From contig NC_080164.1 in assembly GCF_950295315.1 (NCBI RefSeq), positions 57,117,296 to 57,181,295 of the forward strand: DNA of 64,000 nt, read 5' to 3'. Positions 18,936 through 28,390 of this stretch are shown here, piece after piece. Within the stretch, counting starts at the first letter, position 1, and the number at the start of each line of letters is the position of its first letter. The notes below the pieces were generated by a model. It was not told the DNA's origin and searched no databases. It saw only the letters and a list, made by a program, of their open reading frames with translations. The DNA comes from Erinaceus europaeus. Its lineage: Eukaryota > Chordata > Mammalia > Eulipotyphla > Erinaceidae. A program made the position numbers and the translations under genes.

Positions 18936-20696
18936 ACACAATAGATAGTTATTGTTATAACCAAGTTATCTGGGAATTTAGTTTACTTTGAAAATCCTAT
19001 GGTTAGGATTTACTGTACCATAAAAGAAGTTACCATGTTTATGGCATTTAATGCTATTTACAAATAACTGTATCTTATATACTGACATGATCAGCTACTT
19101 CTGGTCTCCCTGGTCTAAGATTATAGGTGATTTAATATTTTAAAAAGTCATTATTATAAATGTATCAACATTTAAGCCTACTGTTAAAATAAAATAAGGT
19201 TACCAATTTGAAATCTTAAGTGCTTAAATTGAAGGAATATATACTCAGATTTGGATCTATGCATCAAAAAGTTCAATCTAGCTTCCCCTCTCATATTAAT
19301 TAAATAGTGATTTATAAGACTATATGTTAATACCAGTATATATTAACACCATTCCCTCCACCAAAGGTTTGTGATCCCACACCCAACCCCCTATAGTAGA
19401 GCTGAAAATCTACCTTTCCACTCCCCACAGTTTTTTACTCTGGTGTAATACTCCAAACTCAGTCAATATCTGCTTTGAGTTAACCTTTCCCTTCTTCTTA
19501 CTCAGCTTCTGTTTTAGTGGGATCATCTCATGCTTGTTTTTCCCTTTCTGACATATCTCTCACTTAATGTAATTCCTTCTAGATCAATCCAGAATGGGTT
19601 GGAGAAGGTGAGTTCATTATTCTTAGTAGCTGAGCAGTATTCTATTATGGATATATACCACAAATTTCTCAGCCATACATCTTTGTTGGGCACCTGGGTT
19701 GTTTCCAGACTTTGACTATTATGAATTGTACACCTATCTTTTTGGATGGGTGTGCTTGACTCTTTAGGATATACCCATAGGAGAAGAATTATTAGGTCAT
19801 AAGGAAGGTCCATTTCTAGCTTGTGAGGGTTCTCCACTTTGCTCTCTACAGGGTTTGGACCAGTTTACATTATGACTAGCAGTGCAGGAGGGTCCTTTGT
19901 CTCCACAACCTCTCCAGCATGTGTTGTTGCTGTCCTTTCTGATGTGTGACATTATCACAGGAGTGAGGTGGTATTTCATTGCTGTCTTTATTTTTATTTC
20001 TCTGATAATCAGTGACTTAGAACAATTTTTCATGTTTGTTTGCCTTTTGTATCTCTTCTATAGTGAATATTCGGTTCATATTCTCTCCTTACTTTTGAAT
20101 AGGGTCATTTGCTTTCTGGTTACTAAATGTGGTGTGTCCTTTATATATTTTGATTATTAGTTCTTGTCTGATATATAGCATGTAAAGCTCTTCTCCCATT
20201 CTGTAAGGGGTCTCTTTGTTTGGGTGGTGGTTTCTTTTGTTGTGAAGAAGCTTTTTAATTTGATATAGTTCCATTGGATTATTTTTGTTTTAGTCTTCCT
20301 TTCCAACTGGGTTTGTATCTTCAAAGTTGTACTAGAGATTTAGATGGGAAAATGGTCCACCAATATTTTCCTATAAGTCTTTGGTAGTTTCTGGTCTAAC
20401 ATCCAGGCCCTTGATTCATTTGAAGTTTTTTTTTTTTTTTTTTCTGGTGAGATAAAGTGGTTCAGTTTCATTTGTTCCACTTTTCAATCCATTTTTACCA
20501 GCATCGTTTATTGAAGAGACACTTCTTTCTCCATTTAATAGTTTTGGACCCCATATAAAAAATTAGGTATCCATGGGTGTGGGGGGTTATTTCTGGGCTT
20601 TCAATTCTGTTCAACTAGTTTGTGTATCTATTTGGGGGGAAGTTTTTTCTAATGTGTTTTTATAATTTGAGATTCTCTTGTGTTCTCAACTTTTTT

Positions 20697-21960
20697 TTTG
20701 CCTTACTATTCTTTATTTTTATTTATTTATTTATTTTTATATTACAGAATTAGATGTCAACAGGAGTTTGAAGCCACATCATTCTCACCACCAGAGTTCT
20801 GAATCTTCACTCTCCCCATTGCAATCCACCACAGTTCCTCTAAGGTTGTAGATATGGGCCAGCCATCATCTCTACAATTATCTGTCCACATTTATACATA
20901 GTTGCCCCTTCTTTTCTGACTCAATACTCTCTTTCCCTACAATTATCTGTCCACATTTATACATAGTTGCCCCCTTCTTTTCTGACTCAATACTCTCTTT
21001 CCCTAGAAGCCACTCATGACAACATAACTACCTCCATATGTCCCTCTTCCTTTCCCTTTGTCTCTCTGGGTGCTGATAGAGCTGGAGTTCAGAGCCTTCT
21101 TATCTTTATCCTATCACTCTCCCCTGCTTGCAGTATGGATCAAGGTTGTTTTTGGGGAGCAGAAGGTAGGAGTTCTGGCTTCTATAATTGCTTCTCCGCT
21201 GTGCATGGGTGTTGACAGGTTGATCCATACCCCCAACCTGTTTCTATCTCTCCTTAGTGGACCAGGGCTGTGGAGAAGTGAGGGTCCAGGATACATTGGT
21301 GATGTTGTCTGCCCAGAGAAGTTGGGATGGAGTCATGGTAGCATCTGTAGCTTGATGTCTGGAAGGTGGCATGACCTAAGTTGAGACAAAATGGTTAATG
21401 AACAGGAACCAAAAAGTAGGATTAGAGCAGATGAGATTAGGGATTTTAGGGTAGAAGAAAGCTAGGGAAACCATTTTAGGCATGTACCTGGGGGCACACA
21501 ACTATGGTAGTTTTGATTGAGTTTGGTAGCTACCCTGAGGTTGGATAAGAATATTGTCTGAGATAATGGTGTCAGAGTAGAGAAAGGGCTAGGAAGTTGG
21601 ATTAGGGCAGGGAGTAGCTCCTGTTCTTGAAAAAAATTCTGTAGCGAAAATTAACTATTTACCTCCATCCACTTGCTACAGGGCATATATATACATATAT
21701 ATATGCCTCCCTTCGGAGACTGGGGCTATCCCTACCATCATTGCTTTATGGTAAGGACAAGATGCCGTTCCTCATGGAAGTGACCAGTAGTAGTGGAGAG
21801 AGAGGGACTCTTTAGACATCTAGGCCCATTATATATGTATGGGAATCCAAGAATTCCCTAACTAGGACCCCAGATGATGAGGTGGTGTGATATTGACCAA
21901 ACAGTTCATTATTAAGTGTGCTAGTCTCTTGCTGTTATCCAACTTTTGTAGTCCTCTCTT
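20697..21960 (-). mobile_element. old L1 3' UTR fragment, minus strand
   Basis: The T-rich left end is followed by a divergent long-type UTR containing GGAGCAGAAGGTAGGAGTTCT, TTGACAGGTTGATCCATAC and GGGCAGGGAGTAGCTCC. It is more diverged than the copy at 265-1327. Confidence 0.75.
20872..21005 (+). repeat. tandem duplication of about 66 bp inside the L1 UTR
   Basis: The unit starting CTACAATTATCTGTCCACAT and ending CTCTTTCC occurs at 20872-20936 and again at 20937-21005, nearly identical (the second has one extra C). Near-identity inside an old repeat means the duplication is much younger than the L1. Confidence 0.93.
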
Positions 21961-21964
21961 CTAA

Positions 21965-22900
21965 TTTTTTATTAATGTTTATTAGTTATTTTTTTATTTA
22001 TGTGCAAAATTATGAGATAACAGGAGTATAATTCAATACCTTTTCCATCACCAGGGTTCTGGAAAATGCATTAATTCTTCCAAGATCACAGATATGGGTT
22101 AACTATTATTTCTATAACTGTTGATCTATTGATATATATTTGCCCAATTTTTTCTTCCTGTTTTTTGCCTTCTCTTCCTATCTTAGTCACACCTTCTACA
22201 TTGGAGTGCCCCTCCCCCTGCTTCTTTTGTTTGTTTCCTTTTTTTCTAGGTGCTGATGGAATTGGGGTTCTGAGCCTTTTGGTCATTTCCCCCTAACACC
22301 CCTTTGGGAGTATGGACCAAAATTCTTTATGGAGTAGAAGGTGGAAGGTCTGATTTCTGCAATTTTTTTGCCACTGGACATGGACACTGTCAGATCAATT
22401 CACACACCCACCCTGCTTCTGTCTTTCCCTAGTGGGGTCAGGCTCTGGAGAGGTGAGTTTCTGGGACACAGTGATCATCAACCCAAAGAGTTTAGGATGA
22501 AATTGTAGTAGCATCCCCAACTTGGTGTCTGAAATGCAGTAAAATATGTATAAAAGGCAAGAACAAGATGTTTAATGAACAGAAACCATAAAGAAGAAAG
22601 AAAGCAGATAGGAATAGGATTTTAGTATGGACAGAAGACAGGAAGTCTATTTTAGATATGTTCCTAGGGGTCATGACAGGTAATTTTTGCTAGAGCTTAA
22701 TAGGTAACCTGCAAGTGGAATAAAATATTGTCTGGAAAGATCATGTCAGAGTCAAGAATAAGACTAGAAAACTAGATCAGGGCAGAGAGTAAGCTTTCAA
22801 ACTTGAAGAAAATATACAAATAAAATTTATTTACCATGTCAGTATATAAACCTCTTAAAGAAGCACATTTCTATTGTTTTTCTGTCTTGTCTTTTAAGCA
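21965..22900 (-). mobile_element. old L1 3' UTR fragment, minus strand
   Basis: It has a T-rich left end, then the same UTR order as the other copies (GAGTAGAAGGTGGAAGGTCT, TGGACATGGACACTG, GGGGTCAGGCTCTGGAG). There is no coding part. Confidence 0.75.
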
Positions 22901-23127
22901 AGCTATTGTTGACTGAAAGTGGCAAAAGAATACTCCTGATAGAATCAACTTTTTGACTTTAGAAGGTTGAAATTTTGTTCACAAATATGATTTCCTTTTC
23001 CTACTAGTCATACTTTTCACAATTTTACATAGCACTTGTGTTTGAGAAACAAGTAATAGTATTAAGTTTTTACTATAATAAGCTAAAAGGTAAATTTCTT
23101 AATAATTCTCAAGAGGTCAGATTTTAT
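22901..23127. other. unique DNA
   Basis: AT-rich, nothing recognised. Confidence 0.45.
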
Positions 23128-23375
23128 TTTTCTTTATAAAATATTTTATTTTAATGAGATAGATACAGAAAGAAAGGTAGATAGATGACAGATAGATAGA
23201 TAGATAGATAGATAGATGGATAGCAAGCTAGCTAGATAAATAAATAGATAAGCAGATACTAGAACACTGTTCATCTCTGGCTTATGGTGGTCCTGAGGAT
23301 TGAACCTGGGACCTCAAGCCTCAGGCACAAAAAATATTTTGCGTGATCATTATGCTATATTTCCACCTCACCCCT
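23128..23375 (-). mobile_element. old SINE with expanded (GATA)n, minus strand
   Basis: GAGGATTGAACCTGGGACC (B-box side) and CCTCAGGCAC head sequence are at the right. The purine part at the left has become a GATA tetramer tract (about 23180-23222). Confidence 0.7.
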
Positions 23376-23494
23376 TATTTTTAAAGCAAAAGGTTATTTT
23401 TGAAATTATTTTTTCCCAGAGTTGCAAGAGTGAAATTTGAGTTTTACTCTGTATGAAATTCTAGACCATGGGAGAAGGATATCTTTATTTGTTT

Positions 23495-23690
23495 TGAGAT
23501 TTATCTGAGAGAGAGAGAGAGAGAGAGAGAGAGAACTCTTGTAGAAGAAGACAAAGACTAAGAAGAAGGAGAAGGAGGAAGAGGAGAAGAAAGAAAGGAG
23601 AAGGAGAAGAAGATGATCACCTCTCTGATATATGTAATGTTTGGGATCCTATTGAAGACCTCATGATTGAGAGTCTAGAGCTCTACTATT
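23495..23690 (-). mobile_element. degraded SINE with (GA)n and GAAGGA tract
   Basis: A GA dinucleotide run (23510-23534) and an AGAAGGAGAAGG tract are followed by a decayed head. Assignment rests on position and composition. Confidence 0.4.
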
Positions 23691-23967
23691 GTAGCACTGA
23701 CTATAAATATCTCTATTTTGATTACACCTCCCATTTCAAATCAACTTATGCAACTAATATTGAGCATACAATAGTCTTCATCCATGTAAAATTTAGTAGC
23801 TACCATCACCATCAAAGTGCAGGACATTTTAGACCACCTCCAAAAAAATGTCTCATATCTCTGTGTACTCATTTCTTATTCCATTGCTGCCTAAGGTGAT
23901 CACAAATTTGCTTTCCTGTGACTAAAGATTATAGTGACATAAAATATGTATCACTGTCTTTTCTTTT

Positions 23968-24166
23968 AAAAGTTTTTTTTTTTTTCATTTTGGATAGAGA
24001 CAGAGAAATTCAGAGGAGAAAGGGAGAAAGAATGAGAGAAACCTACAGTGCTGCTCTGCCACTTGTGACGCTTTCCCCTTGAAGGTGGGGACTAGAAGTT
24101 TGTACTTGGGTCCTTGTGCATAGTAACATTACTACTCTTCTAGGTGAGCTACTGTCAGCACCTCAT
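23968..24166 (-). mobile_element. SINE, minus strand, moderately diverged
   Basis: A T-run is followed by GGATAGAGACAGAGAAATTC, GCCACTTGTGACGCTTTCCC and TTGTACTTGGGTCCTTGTGC, then the head. Confidence 0.75.
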
Positions 24167-24391
24167 TGTCTTTTCTTGAGCCCAACTTCTTGTTGTTGAG
24201 TTCTTTTGGAAAGACAGACTATAACTTTGAGGTGTAGGAGAATGAATAACAGAAGAGTCTATTCAAGCAAATATCTTTAGATTTCACATATAATAAATGT
24301 TTCTAGAATCAAGGTTTATCTGATGTCATAGACTTATAGTTAAATACATTTAAAAATGATTAACCAAGAAGTAGAAAATTGGAGTAAGTTT

Positions 24392-24478
24392 CTTCTTCTT
24401 CTAGCATTTGCCCTTCTTCCGTAGCCAGTCAACAGCATCAGGTTGAGCCTGATGTAAAGTTTCGAGACATCCTTTGTA
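24392..24478 (-). mobile_element. non-L1 LINE, copy 3, 3' end only
   Basis: The left edge reads TCTTCTTCTAGC, the reverse complement of the family's terminal stop codon and AAGAAG tail. 87 bp of the C-terminal coding end follow (reverse complement of AACCTGATGCTGTTGACTGG). The direct repeat AGTAAGTTT lies at 24383-24391 and 24479-24487. The copy is strongly 5'-truncated. Confidence 0.88.
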
Positions 24479-24551
24479 AGTAAGTTTAATATTGTGTATA
24501 TGATTCTGAATAATTCTATAGTGGAACTCTAGGATTTTCAGAAGCTTTAGT

Positions 24552-24568
24552 CTTCTTCTAGCGTTTGC
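24552..24568 (-). mobile_element. 17-bp insertion of the non-L1 LINE tail between 13-bp target duplications
   Basis: CAGAAGCTTTAGT occurs at 24539-24551 and 24569-24581, perfectly. Between them is only CTTCTTCTAGCGTTTGC, the exact reverse complement of the family's last bases (GCAAACGCTAGAAGAAG). It lies 74 bp from copy 3. Confidence 0.8.
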
Positions 24569-24581
24569 CAGAAGCTTTAGT

Positions 24582-25076
24582 GATGTTTCTGAAATGAGAA
24601 TCAGATTGCTGAATGGGATACTACTATCACTTACTATTTACACATTTACTACTCAAAAGCCCCTTGGTTTTCTAGGACCATAAGAATGTATAGAACATAA
24701 ACTCTTATTTTTAGGAGTGCAGAATTTTGCTTTAAAATTTGAAAGTGACCAGGGTGGTAAGGATAAGGCTACTAATCCATGTTTGATTTGAGAACATATT
24801 TATGATCATTAAATATTTGACTTTATATGGCTGCTATTGTTACTAAAATTACTGTTTATGTTCAGGTATTGTTAATGAAATGGTTGCAAGAGGATTGACA
24901 TGAAACTTTCCTGACTAGAATTTTATGTTTGTGTCTTAGTCCAGAAATACATATTGAATGTCTTTCTCTAAATGTATCTTTGTCCTTGCTAACCATTGTT
25001 CTGGATGAAGGATTGGCCATGTTTAAAGGCTTTTTCACTCAGGAGAATCTCCTGCAAAAATAGAAAAAAATAGATA
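24582..25076. other. unique DNA
   Basis: AT-rich, with no open frame or repeat recognised. Confidence 0.45.
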
Positions 25077-25085
25077 TATAGTCTT

Positions 25086-25999
25086 TTTTAAATTGCTTTA
25101 TTGGGGAATTAATGTTTTACATTCAACAGTAAATACAATAGTTTGTACATGAAAAACATTTCCCGGTTTTCCATATAACAATACAACCTTCACTAGGTCC
25201 TCTGTCATCTTTCTTGGACCTGTATTCTCTTCCCCCACCCCCATCCCAGAGTCTTTTACTTTGGTGCAATATACCAATTCACGTTCAGGTTCTACTTGTG
25301 TATTCTCCTCTGATATTGTTTTTCAACTTCTGCCTGAGAGTGAGATCATCCCATATTCATCTATCTGTTTCTAACTTATTTCACTTAACATGATTTTTTT
25401 CAAGGTCCATCCAAGATTCACTGAAAATGGTGAAGTCACCGCTTTTAATGCTCAGCCACTCATCTGTTCTTGGACACCTGGGTTGCTTCCAGATTTTGGC
25501 TATTACAAATTGTGCTATGAACATATGTGTACACAGATCTTCTTGGATGGGTGTGTTGGGCTCCTTAGGCTATATCCCCAGGAGAGGAATTGCAGGATCA
25601 TAGGGTAGGTCCATTTCTACCACTCTGAGAGTTCTCCACAGAGCTTGGACCAATTGACATTCCCACTAGCAGTGTAGGAGGGTTCCTTTGAACCCACAAC
25701 CTCTCCAGCATTTTTTGCTGTTACCTTTTCTGATGTATGAAATGCTCACAGGAGTGAAGTGGTATCGTATTGTTGTCTTTATTTGCATTTCTCTGACAAT
25801 CAAAGACTTGGAGTATTTTTTTTTATATGTTTCTCAGGCTTTTGGATCTCTTAAACTTTATGTGGAAAAGAGTTCTGCAAATATTTACCCCTAAGTATCT
25901 GATAGTTTCTGGTCTAACATCCAAGACTTTGATCCACTTGGAATTTACTTTTGTGTTTGGTGAAATATAGTGGTTCAGTTTCATTCTTCGACATATTTC
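25086..25999 (-). mobile_element. old near full-length L1, left (3') part
   Basis: The short-type L1 3' UTR and ORF2 C-terminus in antisense, with an internal deletion near 25850 (about 280 bp missing relative to the young L1). It is interrupted at 25999 by the provirus and continues at 33787. The whole L1 is bracketed by TATAGTCTT at 25077-25085 and 38708-38716. Confidence 0.88.
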
Positions 26000-26496
26000 T
26001 GCCGGGATAGCCTGAGGGTGCCTCTTCCCGAGCTAGTGGTCTCTGGGTTGGAGAGAACTCAACTGGAGCTGATCTAGGCTGCTGCATGGGAGAGGGATCA
26101 GGAACTCGTGCCACACTAACTTCGCAGGAGATACACTCTGGAACTCTCGGAGAGAGCCAGAAAACAATTTCCAAGTGTCTTTAATCAGAAGAGCAGCTGT
26201 TTTTATACTCTCCAAGTAGGGTGGAAACAGGATGTGACATAGAGAGTGTGGAGCAAAAAGTGACTGGTGGAAGATCAGGGTGTGACAAGGAGAGGATCAG
26301 GGTGTGACAAGGAGAGGGGGTGGAGCAGGTGAGAATCCTACCACTAAACCACCAATGCCCTGGAGGGAGTGTGGTGCTTTATGTAAATGTAAAAGTGATT
26401 TATGTAAATAGACCAAAGCTTTGAATGGGAACAAATCAATCCCTATATAGGCATATGGTTAAGCAGAAGCCAGGGGAGCTGGCATACTACCCAACA
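26000..26496 (-). repeat. 3' LTR of the provirus
   Basis: On the minus strand it runs from TGTTGGGTAGTATGCC to CCCGGCA. It is 497 bp and contains a 22-bp tandem repeat in U3, a TATA box (26200-26207) and ATTAAA (26180-26185). By eye it differs from the 5' LTR by about 12 substitutions in about 470 aligned bases, plus a 4-bp and a roughly 24-bp indel. Confidence 0.93.
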
Positions 26497-26515
26497 TCTC
26501 CCCCTTTCTTTTTAA
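26497..26515 (-). promoter_or_regulatory. polypurine tract
   Basis: On the minus strand, AAAAAGAAAGGGGGAGA abuts the 3' LTR start TGTTGGG. This is the expected primer site for plus-strand DNA synthesis. Confidence 0.93.
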
Positions 26516-28390
26516 CTATTTACCATAGTATCAGGAGTGCGGGGCACTTTGTGAGGCAGGGATACTGATAAGAGGCACACTTTTTGGGGTTCTACTGTCC
26601 CTCCTTGCTCAACCTCTCTGTAGAGAGAGAGAATAACAGGATTGACACACCCCTCAGGCTCAAGCCCTTCCAAGCTCAACCATATCCTCACAATTCCCCA
26701 ACATCTCCCTCTTACTTAATGGCCATATGCAACTGGGTCAATGTCTGTAAAAGGCTTCATCTCTGTCAGGGGAATAGCAGTGTAGGGGTGAACAGAAACC
26801 TGTTGGGAAGAAAGCAGAATGATAGTGTGTAAGTGTCTTCAAAAAGAACTAGCACAAGACAGGGAGGGATAAGTAAGAGTAGCAAGAGACAGAGTGAACC
26901 TGATGGGTGGAGGAGTGGGGGCCTGATAAGCTGAGGGGCTAGAGGGGTGATCTGGCATTGCAAAATCCTGAGTCAGCTGGTGGAAAGTTCTATGAACTGC
27001 TACATTCATTCTTCAAGAAGTCCAGCAGTATAAAGGTAGTGTCCAGCAAGTTCTATAGAAGCATCAGTCCAATCTCAACGGCCAGGAAATAAATGCCACA
27101 CGTCTATCTTGATGGAGGAGGAAAGCCACTGGAACTTTTCTTCTCTGTAGAGAGTGACCTGGAACCGCCAAAACATGATGGGTGAAACAGAAGCAGGAGG
27201 AGCAGACACCGATGGTTGAGAAAAAGGCAGTAGGAAAGTCTTGTCCTTTGGAGTCTGTGAATCAGGTTCTCCAGATCGTCAGGTCACATCATGGGTTTCA
27301 GGGGATGGCTGTAATTGTGGGTGATGTCAGAGGTCGGGGTCCAAGATGGATTTCTGGGGATTCTATATGAGCAGATGCTTCTTTATGCGAAGGCTTGTCA
27401 TAGCTGTAGTCAATTACTTATGAAAAAATTTTGTAACAAATTAGAAGTTTACTACAATTGATAACTCAATGATTATAATTGGTTTAGGTATCTTTATAAT
27501 TTCGTGTAAAGGTCATCTTATGTGACCTCATGTGGCAGTCTCTATATAGCAAAATTTTCACACCGAATTTAAGTCTCATATATTGATTCTTAACTATTTT
27601 TACATTGGGTTTTTAAGCAAACTCAGGTTACTAGAGTTAACACATTTTAGTGACTTTTTTTTTTTTTTTGGTACATTTACAATGTCAGATTGATGCCAAA
27701 TTTGTTGTGGATTAATTTCCACAAGATAGTTTACAGGACATTTTTGGGGGCCCTCCAAAAATGTCCTGTATAGAGGATTTGTATTTTAACTTAGGAGATG
27801 ATGAATTGTCACATTGAATATTTAGAGTTTTACCTTAAACACTCAGTTACTTTAATGAATTGATTTTACCTCTCCTGGTAAGAATGTAGCTTCAAAGTTA
27901 CACTTTAACCGTTAAATTAATGTTTACCAAACTTGAAACACGCATATTAAACATATAGTTTATAACACACAGGAGGAGAAAAACTTGTAAATAAGACATA
28001 TCATTTCAAATGCGAATTTAGATCTACTGTCATAGTTGAACCATCTTTACTCACACAGTTTAAGACTAAACATTTCATATTTATATCAAGACTTAAAAAA
28101 GAAATCAAAAAGAGGAATGAACAATTTTTGGACTGTTTCTGGACATCTCCAGAAACCATGGCTGCGTCCAGCCATTTTCTATAAAGTCAGTTAACTTTCA
28201 GAGTACTCTGAGCACAATGGGTCGTACAAAAATTTTGGTCACTCAACTCACTCAATTTTTTTTACTCACTCACTCACTCACTCACAAAACACAACTGGCC
28301 AGTCATAGCATAAGACATTCGGGGGCGGGGAGAGTTCTGTGAATCAGATATTTTTTTATTCTGCCATGCTGTATTATGGATAATGGGGTG
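26516..28390 (-). other. provirus 3' region without env
   Basis: About 1.9 kb between the end of integrase and the polypurine tract has no minus-strand frame resembling a surface or transmembrane envelope protein. The part at 27370-28270 is AT-rich. It includes a CTCA tetramer tract (28253-28284) and a strong hairpin (27732-27770). Confidence 0.75.
27732..27770 (-). promoter_or_regulatory. perfect 16-bp stem hairpin in provirus 3' region
   Basis: TACAGGACATTTTTGG (27732-27747) and its exact reverse complement (27755-27770) enclose a 7-base loop. The RNA from the minus strand would form the same hairpin. Its position between pol and the 3' LTR is where simple retroviruses keep RNA export elements. 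That function is a guess. Confidence 0.55.

Larger units (their letters stand above)
17560..20690 (-). mobile_element. old L1, long-type 3' UTR plus ORF2 C-terminus, with internal insertions
   Basis: This is the key copy linking the long 3' UTR repeat to L1. After removal of the insertions at 17825-18143 and 18773-18935, the UTR runs to about 19520. It then continues into ORF2 C-terminal coding sequence on the minus strand (frames at 19523-19837, 19797-20033 and 20089-20274), degraded by stops and frameshifts. GCGDKGPSCTAS, a decayed Cys-rich tail, is recognisable. It is 5'-truncated near 20690. Confidence 0.85.

Noticed and set aside
26516..28270. Possible env gene of the provirus
   Set aside because: No minus-strand frame longer than about 60 codons, no signal-peptide-plus-anchor layout and no envelope motif were found. 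Recorded as env-less.
28253..28284. CTCA tandem repeat considered as a CRISPR-like or regulatory array
   Set aside because: A simple tetranucleotide microsatellite with no spacers. The genome is mammalian.
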